A DNA stretch of 64,000 nucleotides from Azospirillum sp. TSH64 (lineage in GTDB: Bacteria > Pseudomonadota > Alphaproteobacteria > Azospirillales > Azospirillaceae). The stretch is from the NCBI RefSeq assembly GCF_003116035.1, contig NZ_LGQW01000015.1, positions 5,304,060 through 5,368,059 of the forward strand. Reading direction: 5' to 3'. The notes under the pieces were generated by a model, which saw nothing but the letters and a program-made list of their open reading frames with translations, was not told where the DNA came from and made no database searches. The position numbers were made by a program, and so were the translations under genes. Below, piece after piece: positions 1-8,892 of this stretch. Every line of letters begins with the position of its first letter. The first letter of the stretch is position 1.

Positions 1-638
1 CGGGAGAGATTCGTGCCGATCAGCGCCATGGCGATCGACATCAGGATCACCGTCGATTCCACCGTCTCGTCGCCGCTGCCCGCCACCAGCGGGGCGAAAT
101 AGACGATCTTCACCAGATGGCCGACCGATTGGATGGCCGCCTTGGTGGCGACCACGCTCTGCCGGGTCATGGCGCTGCGGATGAAGAAGGTGTCGAGCAG
201 GGGGCCGGAGATGCCGGCGAGCAGCTGGATGCCCATGCAGAGGAAGCCGCCCAGCACGCCATGCAGCGGCTTCTGCGCGTTCAGCGCCCAGCGGGCGGGG
301 ATGGCCAGCGCCAGGAAGGGCGTCAGCCCCAGGATCAGCAGCGACACCGCCCGGTCCGGCACGGCGCCGACCAGGGCGAACAGCAGGCCGGCGACCGAAC
401 CGCCGAGCGCGAAGCGCAGGATGACCGGCCAGACGACATGGCGCCGCCACAGCCACGCCCGCCAGCCGTTGGAGGCGAACTGCGTCACGCCATGCAGAAG
501 CATCGCCGACGGCACCGGCAGCAGGATCAGCAGCAGGCCCATCAGCACCATGCCGCCGGCCATGCCGAACAGGCCCGACAGAAACGAGGTCACGAGAACG
601 GTGAGGCCAAGCCCCACCATCAGCGGAAGCGTCAGCAT
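1..638 (-). CDS. TauE/SafE family permease, 3' end beyond the left edge
   Basis: Only the first about 212 residues are inside the window; no stop codon is reached before the edge. The translation begins MLTLPLMVGLGLTVLVTSF and is almost wholly hydrophobic, with repeated small-residue-rich helices (for example SFLSGLFGMAGGMVLMGLLL). This N-terminal half is typical of the TauE/SafE (formerly DUF81) family, membrane permeases linked to export of sulfite, sulfoacetate or related organosulfur anions. The start is the ATG at 636-638. The gene is transcribed away from the LysR regulator at 767, about 130 bp apart, so that regulator may control it. The substrate cannot be read from the sequence. Confidence 0.8.
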   Translation of the reverse strand, partial: MLTLPLMVGLGLTVLVTSFLSGLFGMAGGMVLMGLLLILLPVPSAMLLHGVTQFASNGWRAWLWRRHVVWPVILRFALGGSVAGLLFALVGAVPDRAVSLLILGLTPFLALAIPARWALNAQKPLHGVLGGFLCMGIQLLAGISGPLLDTFFIRSAMTRQSVVATKAAIQSVGHLVKIVYFAPLVAGSGDETVESTVILMSIAMALIGTNLS

Positions 639-766
639 GAATCGCCCAATCTCAGAGAGGATGGCCGGAAACTCTCACGCGCACGGTTGCGCCGCAAACG
701 GCATTGTTCGATGCTCAGCCCCAGAAAAAGTTGGGGTGGGATCGGAGTGACCTTGGGGATGGACGC

Positions 767-1654
767 ATGCGCCGCCTGCCCTCGCTGAACGGGCTGCGCG
801 CCTTCGAGGCGGCGGCCCGCCACCGCAGCTTCACCGCGGCGGCGGCGGAACTGCATGTCTCGCAGGCGGCGGTCAGCCGGATGGTGAAGCTGCTGGAGGA
901 CCGTCTGGGCTTCGCCCTGTTCGACCGCCGGGCCAACGCGCTGGAGCTGACCGAGCGCGGCCGGGCGTTGCAGCCGGCGCTGACCGAGGCGTTCGACGGC
1001 ATCGCCCGGCGGGTCGAGCAGGTGGCGGCGATGCGGGCCGGGCCGGTGCTGACGGTGGGGATGGGAGCGACGGTGGCGGTGCGCTGGCTGATCCCGCGCC
1101 TGTCGGACTTCCATCTGGCCCATCCGGAGATCGAGGTGCGGATCGCCACCGGCGGGGCGGGGGCGCCGATGAACGACGACTGGACCTGCGCCGTCCTGCT
1201 CGGCGACGGCCAGTGGCCCGGCTATGAGGCGGAGCGGCTGTTCTCCTCCAGCCTGGAGCCGGTCTGCGCGCCGCGGCTGGCGGCGGCGCTGTGCAGGCCG
1301 GCGGATCTGGCCGGCGCCACGCTGCTGCACGTCTCCCACTGGGGGGAGGACTGGCCGCGCTGGCTGGAGGCCGCCGGGGTGGCGGATCCGATGCCGGCGT
1401 CGGGAACGCGGGGGCTGTCCTTCGGCAGCTATGCCATGACCTTGCAGGCGGCCATCGACGGCGTCGGGGTGGCGCTGGCGCCGCGGCTCTACAGTGCGGA
1501 GGACATCGCCGCCGGGCGCCTCGCGGCACCCTTCGCGCTGGCGGTGCCGATGGTCCATTCCTGGTATCTGGTCTATCGCGCCTCGCGCCGGGAGGATGGC
1601 GGCTTCGGCGCCTTCCGCGACTGGCTCTACCGGCTGCGCGCGGAGATCGAATGA
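767..1654 (+). CDS. LysR-family transcriptional regulator (GcvA-like)
   Basis: A 295-residue LysR-type regulator. The N-terminus MRRLPSLNGLRAFEAAARH, followed by a winged helix-turn-helix around residues 20-60 (SFTAAAAELHVSQAAVSR), is characteristic of the GcvA/AmpR-like branch. The remainder is a type-2 periplasmic-binding effector domain (TVGMGATVAVRWLIPRL onward). The frame is open upstream to 704, but the ATG at 767 gives the usual family N-terminus, so I chose it. It is divergent from the TauE/SafE permease and 108 bp upstream of an MFS gene on the same strand; either may be its target. No effector can be assigned. Confidence 0.85.
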   Translation: MRRLPSLNGLRAFEAAARHRSFTAAAAELHVSQAAVSRMVKLLEDRLGFALFDRRANALELTERGRALQPALTEAFDGIARRVEQVAAMRAGPVLTVGMGATVAVRWLIPRLSDFHLAHPEIEVRIATGGAGAPMNDDWTCAVLLGDGQWPGYEAERLFSSSLEPVCAPRLAAALCRPADLAGATLLHVSHWGEDWPRWLEAAGVADPMPASGTRGLSFGSYAMTLQAAIDGVGVALAPRLYSAEDIAAGRLAAPFALAVPMVHSWYLVYRASRREDGGFGAFRDWLYRLRAEIE

Positions 1655-1732
1655 GGCGGCGCATGGCCGGGCGGCGCAATTGAGCGATGCGCCGGCCGCG
1701 GGTGCCGACATAGGCTGTGCGCTGTTCTGTCA

Positions 1733-1760
1733 CAGTTTCGACCAGACCAGTTTCGACCAG
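1733..1760. repeat. Tandem 13-bp repeat, 15-bp period, before MFS start
   Basis: CAGTTTCGACCAG occurs at 1733-1745 and again at 1748-1760, separated by AC. It lies directly before the ATG at 1763, where a ribosome-binding site would normally be. It is one of a set of 15-bp-period duplications in this window. Confidence 0.85.
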
Positions 1761-1762
1761 CC

Positions 1763-3001
1763 ATGACCGCACAGGACCGCGCGATGCCGCCCACCGCCGC
1801 CCCTCTTCCCGCTGAAGACTCCGCCCACCCTGCCCTCTCCCGCTCGCTCGTCCTGCTGATGGCGCTGGCTTGCGGCGTGGTGGTCGCCAACATCTATTAC
1901 GCCCAGCCGCTGGTCGGGCTGATCGGCCCGGCGGTCGGGCTGTCGCCGGAGACCGCCAGCCTCGTCGTCACCCTGACCCAGGTCGGCTATGGCGCCGGGC
2001 TGATCCTGCTGGTGCCGCTGGGCGATCTGCTGGAGAACCGCCGGCTGGTGGTGGTCACCCTGTGCAGCACGGTGGCGGCCCTGCTGGTGGCGGCCGTCGC
2101 CCCCACCGCGTCCCTGTTCCTGGCGGCGTCCTTCCTGATCGGCGTCACCTCGGTCGCCGTGCAGATGCTGGTGCCGCTGGCCGCCCACATGGCGCCGGAG
2201 GCCTCGCGCGGGCAGGTGGTCGGCAATGTGATGAGCGGGCTGCTGCTCGGCATCCTGCTGGCCCGCCCGGTGTCGAGCCTGATCGCCGACAGCCTGGGCT
2301 GGCGGGCGGTGTTCGGCCTGTCGGCGGTGGCGATGGTCGGCTTCGCCGTCCTGATGCGGCGGGTGCTGCCGCAGCGGCGGCCGACGGGCCGGTCGAGCTA
2401 TGGCGCGCTGCTCGGCTCGCTGGGGCGGCTGCTGGTGCGCACACCGGTGCTGCAACGGCGGACCGTCTACCAGACCATGATGTTCGCCGCCTTCAGCCTC
2501 TATTGGACCTCGGTGCCGCTGCTGCTGGCGGGGGCGCCCTTCCATCTCAGCCAGCGCGGCATCGCGCTGTTCGCCCTGTCGGGGGCGGCGGGTGCCTTGG
2601 TGGCGCCGATCGCCGGGCGGATCGCCGACCGCGGCTGGACCCGGCCGGCCACCGGCTTCGCGCTGGCGATGGCGGCGCTGTCCTTCTTCGTGGCGCGTGC
2701 GGGAGAGGGGTCGATTGCGCTGCTGGTGCTGGCCGGGCTGCTGCTCGACATGGGCGTGCAGATGAACATGGTGCTGGGGCAGCGCGCCATCTATTCGCTG
2801 GGGGCGGAGACTCGCAGCCGGATGAACGCCATCTATATGGCGATCTTCTTCCTGGGCGGGGCCGCCGGCTCGGCGCTGGCCGGCTATGCCTTCGCCGTCG
2901 GCGGCTGGGAACCGGTGACCTGGATCGGCTTCGCCTTTCCCGCCATCGGCCTGCTGTTCTACCTGACCGAATTCCGAGGGGCGGCCCACCGCCTGACCTG
3001 A
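1763..3001 (+). CDS. MFS transporter (drug/sugar efflux type)
   Basis: A 412-residue major facilitator with about 12 hydrophobic segments after a roughly 25-residue polar, Pro/Ala-rich N-terminus. The first membrane helix carries VVVANIYYAQPLVGLI, common in the DHA1-like group related to SotB/YgaY efflux proteins. A loop 2-3 motif GDLLENRR matches the MFS family. The ATG at 1763 has no clear Shine-Dalgarno because the tandem repeat occupies that position; the ATG at 1784 (residue 8) has AGGA upstream and is a plausible real start. The gene follows the LysR regulator and precedes the aldo/keto reductase by 34 bp, so the last two may be cotranscribed. Substrate unknown. Confidence 0.85.
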   Translation: MTAQDRAMPPTAAPLPAEDSAHPALSRSLVLLMALACGVVVANIYYAQPLVGLIGPAVGLSPETASLVVTLTQVGYGAGLILLVPLGDLLENRRLVVVTLCSTVAALLVAAVAPTASLFLAASFLIGVTSVAVQMLVPLAAHMAPEASRGQVVGNVMSGLLLGILLARPVSSLIADSLGWRAVFGLSAVAMVGFAVLMRRVLPQRRPTGRSSYGALLGSLGRLLVRTPVLQRRTVYQTMMFAAFSLYWTSVPLLLAGAPFHLSQRGIALFALSGAAGALVAPIAGRIADRGWTRPATGFALAMAALSFFVARAGEGSIALLVLAGLLLDMGVQMNMVLGQRAIYSLGAETRSRMNAIYMAIFFLGGAAGSALAGYAFAVGGWEPVTWIGFAFPAIGLLFYLTEFRGAAHRLT

Positions 3002-3017
3002 AATCGCCTGACCTGAA
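2990..3017. repeat. Tandem 13-bp repeat, 15-bp period, over MFS stop codon
   Basis: CGCCTGACCTGAA is present at 2990-3002 and 3005-3017. The first copy contains the MFS stop codon and the second lies in the gap before the aldo/keto reductase. Same 15-bp period as the repeat at 1733, different sequence. Confidence 0.85.
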
Positions 3018-3035
3018 CTCCAAGGAGACGATGCA

Positions 3036-3989
3036 ATGGATCAACGCCAGCTTGGCCGTAGCGGCCTGACGGTGTCCCCGCTCTGCTTCGGCGGCAACGT
3101 GTTCGGCTGGACCGCCGACGAGGCGACCTCCTTCCGGCTGCTCGACGCCTTCGTCGATGCCGGCTTCAACTTCGTCGACACCGCCGACGTCTATTCGGCC
3201 TGGGCGCCCGGCAACCGGGGCGGCGAGTCCGAGACCATCATCGGCAACTGGATGAAGAGCCGCGGCAACCGCGACCGCATCGTGCTCGCGACCAAGGTCG
3301 GGTCGGAGATGGGGCCGGGGAAGAAGGGGCTGTCGCCCGCCTGGATCCGGACGGCGGTGGAGGACTCGTTGAAGCGGCTCCAGACCGACCGCATCGACCT
3401 CTACCAGTCGCACTGGGACGATCCCGAAACCCCGTTCGAGGACACGCTCGGCGCCTACAAGGAGCTGATCGACCAGGGCAAGGTCCGGGCCATCGGCGCC
3501 TCCAACCTGACCGCACCCCGCCTGCGCGAGGCGCTGGAGGTCAGCGCCCGCACCGGCCTGCCCCGCTACGAGACGCTCCAGCCGGAATACAACCTCTACA
3601 GCCGCGAGGGCTACGAGGCGGAGCTGGAGGGGATTTGCCGGGAGAACGGGCTGGGCGTCATCAACTACTATTCGCTGGCCGCCGGCTTCCTGACCGGCAA
3701 GTACCGCTCGGCAGACGATGTGGGCAAGAGTGCGCGCGGCAACGGGGTGGTGTCGAAATACCTGAACGAGCGCGGCCGGGCGATCCTGGCGGCGCTGGAC
3801 GAGGTCGCCGGCCGGCATGGGGCGACGCCGTCACAGGTGGCGATTGCCTGGCTGATCGCGCGGCCCGGCCTGACCGCCCCCATCGCCAGCGCGTCGAAGC
3901 CGGAGCAGATGGGCGACCTGATCGCCGCCGCCCGGCTGCGGCTGGAGGCCGACGACATCGCGCAGCTGGACCGGGCCAGCGCTTATTGA
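3036..3989 (+). CDS. Aldo/keto reductase
   Basis: A 317-residue NADPH-dependent aldo/keto reductase with the complete catalytic tetrad: Asp48 and Tyr53 in FVDTADVYSAW, Lys87 in VLATKVGS and His126 in YQSHWDDP. The overall pattern (LGRSGLTVSPLCFGGNVFGW at the start, IASASKPEQMGDL near the end) resembles the YajO/general-stress GSP69-like branch that reduces small aldehydes. The start ATG has AAGGAG eleven bases upstream. It follows the MFS gene by 34 bp. The end of the gene overlaps a near-perfect 13-bp tandem duplication (3979-3991 and 3992-4004), the first copy of which holds the stop codon. Physiological substrate unknown. Confidence 0.9.
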   Translation: MDQRQLGRSGLTVSPLCFGGNVFGWTADEATSFRLLDAFVDAGFNFVDTADVYSAWAPGNRGGESETIIGNWMKSRGNRDRIVLATKVGSEMGPGKKGLSPAWIRTAVEDSLKRLQTDRIDLYQSHWDDPETPFEDTLGAYKELIDQGKVRAIGASNLTAPRLREALEVSARTGLPRYETLQPEYNLYSREGYEAELEGICRENGLGVINYYSLAAGFLTGKYRSADDVGKSARGNGVVSKYLNERGRAILAALDEVAGRHGATPSQVAIAWLIARPGLTAPIASASKPEQMGDLIAAARLRLEADDIAQLDRASAY

Positions 3990-4011
3990 GGGCGCTTATC
4001 GAGGCGTCAGG

Positions 4012-5481
4012 TCACGGCGACGGGATCGCCGCCGCCTTGGGCGGGGCCGGCTTGCCGGCCTCGTCGGTGCGCAGCACCGCCAGGAAGGCGTCCGCCATCG
4101 CGTGGTAGACTGAGTGCGGGCAGACCAGCCGGGACAGGGTGGTGGCGAGTGCGGCGCTCAGCATCAGCGGCAGCAGCATGTCGGGCGACGCGCTCATCTC
4201 CGTGACGATGACGACGGCGGTGAGCGGCGCCTGCACCACGCCGGCGAAATAGGAGACCATCGACAGCAGCACCACCGCCTCCAGCGAGCTGTCCGGCAGC
4301 AGCCCGCCGATGATGGAGCCGATGCCCGCCCCCACCGACAGCGACGGCGAGAAGATGCCGCCGGGGATGCCGCAGATGCCCGACAGGGCGGTCGCCAGCA
4401 GCTTGGCCGGGGCGTAGTACCAGGGCAGGGTCTCCACCCCGTCGAGCACGGCGCGGGCCTGCTCGTAGCCGGTGCCGAAGGTCAGTCCGCCGGTGACGGT
4501 GCCGATGACCGCCAGGGCGAGGCCGCAGCCGAGTGCGACGTACACCGGATGGCGGCCAATCCGTCCGCCAAGGCCGCAGCGGATCCAGCGCGACAGCCAC
4601 AGCAGCAGGCTGCTGAAGCCGCCGCCGGCCAGCCCGCCGACGAGGCCGGTCGCCAGCACCGCCTTCCAGTCCTGCCAGCTGGCCGAGGCGGCGGTGTGGC
4701 CGAAATAGGCGTAGTTGCCGAGCAGGGCCACGGCGACCAGACCGGCCGCCACCACCGCCACCAGCACGAGGCCGCTGGTCCGCCGCTCGAAGCTGCGGGC
4801 CATCTCCTCGATGGCGAAGACGATGCCGGCCAGCGGCGTGTTGAAGGCCGCGGCGACGCCGGCCGCCCCGCCGGCCAGGATCAGACCGGGTTCCCGCCCC
4901 AGACCGGCGAGGGAGCCGGCCATCAGCATGATCGAGGCGCCGACCTGCACCGTCGGCCCCTCGCGCCCGATGGAGGCGCCGCAGGCCAGCCCGACCAGGG
5001 TCAGCAGGATCTTGCCCACGGCGATGCGCGGCGACAGCAGCCGGCGCTTGGCCGCCGGATCCTGGACATGGCGGGCGGCGATGGCCTGGGGAATGCCGCT
5101 GCCCTGCGATCCCGGCACCACCCGCAGCGCCACCCACGCCGAGAAGGCCAGACCCAGCGGGGTCAGCAGGAAGGGCAGCCAGGGCGATGCCGCCTCCGCC
5201 AGCCGGAACAGCTGCTGGGCGTAATCGGCGGCGCGGGCGAACAGCACGGCGACCAGACCGACCACGCCGGCACCGGACCAGAACAGCAGGCGCCGACGCC
5301 AGTTCCTGGGCGACATCCAGACATGGCGGGGGCGGCGCAGCCCCTGGGGAAGCCGGGGGGGCAGCCGATGTGGCAGACGGTTGGAAGGCATTGGACGGGC
5401 CGGAAGCGGGGGAACAGACGGGTGAAACGGCGGAACGCCGAATTTAGGTCCGTCCTTCTCCGCAGAACCAGCGGCAGTCAT
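4012..5481 (-). CDS. ClC-family chloride channel / H+-Cl- antiporter
   Basis: Up to 489 residues. All three ClC selectivity-filter signatures are visible: GSGIP at residues 127-131, GREGP at 172-176 with the gating glutamate Glu174, and GGIFSPSL later. The pair Glu225-Glu226 in IVFAIEEM corresponds to the internal proton glutamate of E. coli ClcA, which favours an H+/Cl- exchanger over a passive channel (inference from family knowledge). No C-terminal CBS domains. The first about 55 residues are polar and Pro/Arg-rich; ATGs at 5391 (residue 31) and 5316 (residue 56) are alternative starts and none has a clear ribosome site. Convergent with the aldo/keto reductase, 22 bp apart. Confidence 0.9.
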   Translation of the reverse strand: MTAAGSAEKDGPKFGVPPFHPSVPPLPARPMPSNRLPHRLPPRLPQGLRRPRHVWMSPRNWRRRLLFWSGAGVVGLVAVLFARAADYAQQLFRLAEAASPWLPFLLTPLGLAFSAWVALRVVPGSQGSGIPQAIAARHVQDPAAKRRLLSPRIAVGKILLTLVGLACGASIGREGPTVQVGASIMLMAGSLAGLGREPGLILAGGAAGVAAAFNTPLAGIVFAIEEMARSFERRTSGLVLVAVVAAGLVAVALLGNYAYFGHTAASASWQDWKAVLATGLVGGLAGGGFSSLLLWLSRWIRCGLGGRIGRHPVYVALGCGLALAVIGTVTGGLTFGTGYEQARAVLDGVETLPWYYAPAKLLATALSGICGIPGGIFSPSLSVGAGIGSIIGGLLPDSSLEAVVLLSMVSYFAGVVQAPLTAVVIVTEMSASPDMLLPLMLSAALATTLSRLVCPHSVYHAMADAFLAVLRTDEAGKPAPPKAAAIPSP

Positions 5482-5541
5482 GCAGATCTGGGGTCACGCT
5501 CCGGGGTCAGCTGGGTCCGGGGGCACGCGTGAGGATCGGGG

Positions 5542-5736
5542 TCAGCGGCGGACGACGGTGACCGGCTGGGACCTCGAAGCGGAGCGGTTGCCGCGCGAGG
5601 CGATGGCGGCGCCTTGCAGGGTCTGCTGGCTGCGGCGCTTCTGCGCCTGCTCGACCTCGCGGCGGAAGTTGGGGCCGAGAGCCTCGTAGGCGGCCTTCAG
5701 CTCCGGGTCGTTCATCCAGATTTCGCGGCGATCCAT
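5542..5736 (-). CDS. Small basic hypothetical protein, 64 aa
   Basis: A 64-residue protein starting MDRREIWMNDPELKAAYEAL, with a predicted amphipathic helical N-terminal two thirds and an Arg/Ser-rich basic tail (about ten Arg in the last 32 residues). The start is supported by AAGAGGAAACC immediately upstream of the ATG; an internal ATG at 5715 is also possible. It is followed by the ClC gene on the same strand. I do not recognise a family. A nucleic-acid-binding role would fit the charge but is speculation. Confidence 0.6.
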   Translation of the reverse strand: MDRREIWMNDPELKAAYEALGPNFRREVEQAQKRRSQQTLQGAAIASRGNRSASRSQPVTVVRR

Positions 5737-5824
5737 GGTTTCCTCTTATATTGGCCGGCTGCCGGCCGAATGCCGGGCAGATCTGAGGCATGCCGCTCCT
5801 GAAGACGCTGTGCAGAAACGGCGT

Positions 5825-5867
5825 CGCGGGCGGGTCATCCGGCGTATTTATCAGGATGACGCCCGCG
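5825..5867. terminator. Possible rho-independent terminator (imperfect hairpin)
   Basis: CGCGGGC at 5825-5831 and GTCATCC at 5834-5840 pair with GGATGAC/GCCCGCG at 5854-5867, leaving a 2-nt bulge and a 13-nt loop. TTCCTTTT follows on the plus strand and a short T run on the minus strand. It could end the beta-helix gene transcript on the minus strand; function uncertain. Confidence 0.4.
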
Positions 5868-6062
5868 TTCCTTTTCTGAAGGCTGGGGCGGCATGACGAC
5901 TGACAGGTTGGGGCGGTGAGTCTCTACTTCAAGATACGCCCGGTGTCGGATCGGGCGACTTTTCGAAAGCCATAACGCCCTGTCAGACCCAAGGTTCCAG
6001 CCGGTGTCTTATCGGCCGCAGGTGATAGGACCGGGGGAGAGAATTTCGCTTGTGAGGCGGGT

Positions 6063-6204
6063 TCCCCCTCTCCCCCCGGGGAGAGGGTCGGGGTGAGGGG
6101 GATGCACAAGGTGGATTCGGTGGGGAATCGGGGACTGCGCGGTTCTTGAAAATCCTCGCCGCGCGTCCCCCTCACCCTAACCCTCTCCCCGGGGGGAGAG
6201 GGGA
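6063..6204. repeat. Palindromic element A (two inverted ~40-bp arms)
   Basis: Arm 1 (6063-6102) and arm 2 (6166-6204) are near-perfect reverse complements; each also contains the inner palindrome CCCTCTCCCC/GGGGAGAGGG. A unique core of about 63 bp lies between. Related copies are at 9395, 25627, 34356 (partial), 36255 and 52939. Elements of this kind are common in GC-rich Proteobacteria and often give spurious frames reading LPPGERVRVRG. Confidence 0.9.
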
Positions 6205-6224
6205 TATTGTGGTGGGGAGCAGGA

Positions 6225-8465
6225 TCAGGCGTGCAGCAGGCCGATGTCGCTGTAGGCGATGTGGTCGAAGCCAAGGCCAAAGACCGGCGAGTTCGAGGCC
6301 AGGCTGAAATCGTCCGCACCCGGATTGACGAAGGCCGGGTTCAGGATCACCGAGCCCTTGTCGTAGCCGGCGGCCTGCCAGTTCGCCAGCGTGCCCCAGG
6401 CGCCGCTCGACATCACCTGCGGCCAGGCGTCGAACTCCTTCTCGGCGGTGTTCAGGCTGCTGTAGAAGTTGTTGTGCAGGTTGCCGACATTGGCCGGGCC
6501 GTAGATGTGGACGGCCGTGCCCTCGCGCACGTCGATGACGTTGCCCGAGATGTCGTTGCTGGTCATCGTGTGGCCCTTCCAGCCGCTCCAGGCGACATCC
6601 TGCTGGAGGCCGATCTGGGCGCCGCTGTTGCCGGCGATGACGTTCTCGGTGACCGTGTTGTTCCAGCCGCCATGCAGGAAGACGCCGCCGATGTTGTCAT
6701 GGACGACGTTGCCCTTCACCGTGGTGCCGCTGGTCCAGTCGTCGAGATAGATGCCCCAGCTCGCCACCTGGCTCGACGGGTTGGTCGCGGTGGTGCCGGA
6801 CACGTCGTTGTTGATGACGGTGTGGTTGGCCAGATCCTGCTGGCGGTTGATCAGGTAGATGCCGCCGCCGTCGTTGGACTCGAGGTTGGCGTTGATCACC
6901 TTGTTGTAGGAGATGGTCACGCGGTAGGCGGCGTCGCTGCCGTCCGTCTGGACCGAGCCGACGGCGATGGCCTTCTCCGGCGAATTCTCGATCTGGTTGT
7001 GGGTGACCTTGACGTCGGAGCTGCCGTTGATCCAGATGCCGGCGTCGCCGCGGTCGGCGGCGTTCGGATGGCGGATCAGATTGTCGGAGACCAGCGTGGC
7101 GTTGGAGCCGGCCTTGACGAAGATCGACTCCGCACCGGTGTTGTCGAACTGGTTGCCGGTGACCTTGCTGTTGGCGCTGTTCTGCACCGTGATGCCGTAG
7201 CCGCCGCCCTTGACCACATTGTTGGAGAAGGTCAGGCCGGACGCGTTGTCGGCGTAGACGTAATGGCCGCTGACGACGCCGTCGGCGAAGTTGAGCCCCT
7301 CGATGGTGACGTTCTTGGCGCCGCCGAGGCCGAAGGACACGCTGGCGTTGGAGCCGCCGTGGATCACCGCCTTCTCGCTGCCGTAGCCGGCGAAGGTCAC
7401 GCCGCTGTCGCGGCTGTCCAGCCACAGCCCGCTCTGGTGATAGTCGCCGCCGCGGATGTAGGTGGTGTCGATGTTGGGGTCGGCGCGCATCGCCGCCTGC
7501 GCCTTGGCGAGGCTGGCGAAGGGACCGTCGGTGCCGTCGGCATTCGGCGCCGCCAGCTTGCCCGACCAGCTGTCCTTGCCGTTGGTGGCGACGTAGAAGG
7601 CCGGGCCGGTCGGGGTGGTGGGCGTGGTCGGCGTGGTCGGGGTCGTCGTGCTTCCGGCCGGGAAATCGGAGGCCGGGGCGTTCACCACCAGCGTGCCGTT
7701 CCACCACATGCCCTTCTGGCCGGCCACCACGTCCTTGCCGTCGAGCGCGCCCTTGTCATAGGTGACGGCGCTGTCGGTCGCGGCGTATTTGTGGCCGTTG
7801 ATCGAGATGCTGTTGACGGTCAGGCTGCGGTCCTGGCCGTTGATCACCGCATCGTTGTCATACTGGATCTGCACCTTGTGCGCGACGCGGTCGGCGACGT
7901 CGGTGGTGAAGCTGAAATCCTTGGCGGCGGTGCCGGCGGTGCCCTCGCCGATCTGCTTGCCGTCGACCAGCACCTTGAAGTGGGCGTTGACGCCGCCCGC
8001 CGGGGTGCCGGAGGCGTTCACCACGATGGTGTCCTTGGCCGTCGTGCCCGCGGCCGGCGTCGCCGTGACGGCGGTGGGGAAATAGCTCTTGTCGGCGTTG
8101 ACGACCAGCGTGCCGTTCCACCACAGGTTCGACTGGCCGGCGACGACGTCCTTGCCGTCCAGCGCACCCTTGTCGTAGCTGACGATGCCGGCGGTCGGCG
8201 CGATCGTCTTGCCGCCGATCGAGATGCTGTTGACGGTCAGGCTGCGGTCCTGGCCGTTGATGACGGCGTCGTTGTCGTACTTGATCTGCACCTTGTGCGC
8301 GACGTCGCTGGTCAGCACCGGCGTGAAGACGAAATCCTTCGCCGTCGTGCCGGCGGTGCCTTCACCCACCTTCTGGCCGTCGACCAGCAGGGTGAAATGG
8401 GCATTGATGCCGCCTGCGGCCTTGCCCAGGGCGTTCACGACGATCTTGGTAGCGGAAGTGGCCAT
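6225..8465 (-). CDS. Right-handed beta-helix protein with two CBM60-like modules
   Basis: 746 residues in four parts. Two tandem modules (roughly residues 1-120 and 130-245) each carry the pattern YDNDAVINGQDRSLTVNSI and a terminal LWWNGTLVVN, resembling the Ca-dependent xylan-binding CBM36/CBM60 fold. A Thr/Pro linker (TPTTPTTPTTPTGP) follows, then a long parallel beta-helix opening FYVATNGKDSWSGKL with many NxVxGN-type turns, as in pectate-lyase-like or NosD-like proteins. No N-terminal signal peptide is evident, so type I or another signal-less route is likely. The ATG at 8465 is chosen because the module begins there; the frame is open further upstream but without recognisable protein. 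Exact activity (lyase, epimerase, binding only) cannot be assigned. Confidence 0.8.
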   Translation of the reverse strand: MATSATKIVVNALGKAAGGINAHFTLLVDGQKVGEGTAGTTAKDFVFTPVLTSDVAHKVQIKYDNDAVINGQDRSLTVNSISIGGKTIAPTAGIVSYDKGALDGKDVVAGQSNLWWNGTLVVNADKSYFPTAVTATPAAGTTAKDTIVVNASGTPAGGVNAHFKVLVDGKQIGEGTAGTAAKDFSFTTDVADRVAHKVQIQYDNDAVINGQDRSLTVNSISINGHKYAATDSAVTYDKGALDGKDVVAGQKGMWWNGTLVVNAPASDFPAGSTTTPTTPTTPTTPTGPAFYVATNGKDSWSGKLAAPNADGTDGPFASLAKAQAAMRADPNIDTTYIRGGDYHQSGLWLDSRDSGVTFAGYGSEKAVIHGGSNASVSFGLGGAKNVTIEGLNFADGVVSGHYVYADNASGLTFSNNVVKGGGYGITVQNSANSKVTGNQFDNTGAESIFVKAGSNATLVSDNLIRHPNAADRGDAGIWINGSSDVKVTHNQIENSPEKAIAVGSVQTDGSDAAYRVTISYNKVINANLESNDGGGIYLINRQQDLANHTVINNDVSGTTATNPSSQVASWGIYLDDWTSGTTVKGNVVHDNIGGVFLHGGWNNTVTENVIAGNSGAQIGLQQDVAWSGWKGHTMTSNDISGNVIDVREGTAVHIYGPANVGNLHNNFYSSLNTAEKEFDAWPQVMSSGAWGTLANWQAAGYDKGSVILNPAFVNPGADDFSLASNSPVFGLGFDHIAYSDIGLLHA
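7801..8261. repeat. Internal duplication within the CBM-coding part
   Basis: The 44 bases at 7801-7844 recur exactly at 8218-8261, one per binding module, with further near-identical stretches on both sides. This is a module duplication recent enough, or homogenised enough, to allow recombination between copies. Confidence 0.8.
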
Positions 8466-8892
8466 CGGTTCGGTGTCCTCGCCTGATGTGCCCGCCAGCC
8501 TTGACCGCCTCTTGGGGCGGCTGGCTTTCGGGGCCTGATGTCCGTTTTGGGCCTGAACCCGGATGCGGGACGCAGGATGGCGGGGTGTTGCGGGATCTTT
8601 GTGTGATGTTTGCCCTAAAAAGAGCGGAATCCGCGACAAATTGCGGACATCCGGACCGAGAGCCGGTTGCGGCCGTTGTCGTGATTGCAGTGCAGCATTT
8701 CCGCAACAGCGCTGGGTACGAAACTTGCGGATTTCCCTTATTGATGAAGGAAGCCGTTGAACGAAAGGTGCTTTTCCCGGATTGTTTGGAATAGCTACAA
8801 CTGTTTGCCGCCGGAACGAGACGCGGCGACCGCGAGGCGCCGGGCATCCCCATATGTCAGGCGACCGGAGCGGAACAAGGATTGACCGAGAG
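8466..8892. other. Divergent promoter region, no gene seen
   Basis: 427 bp between the beta-helix gene and the thioesterase. It is less GC-rich than the surroundings. TTGCGG or its complement CCGCAA occurs three times around 8640-8735, two of them in inverted orientation, which might be regulator half-sites. Alternative upstream starts for the thioesterase (8782, 8854) lie here but lack ribosome sites. Confidence 0.5.

Larger units (their letters stand above)
5737..6224. other. Intergenic region with hairpin and palindromic element
   Basis: No convincing gene in 488 bp. It contains the promoter side of the small protein at 5736, an imperfect hairpin at 5825-5867, an imperfect direct repeat (CCGGTGTCGGATCGG near 5940 and CCGGTGTCTTATCGG at 6001) and the palindromic element at 6063-6204. 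Short open frames here translate only the repeats. Confidence 0.7.

Noticed and set aside
5507..5791. A 94-codon frame overlapping the 64-aa protein in another frame
   Set aside because: No ribosome site; the 5542-5736 frame has a strong one and a more protein-like sequence.
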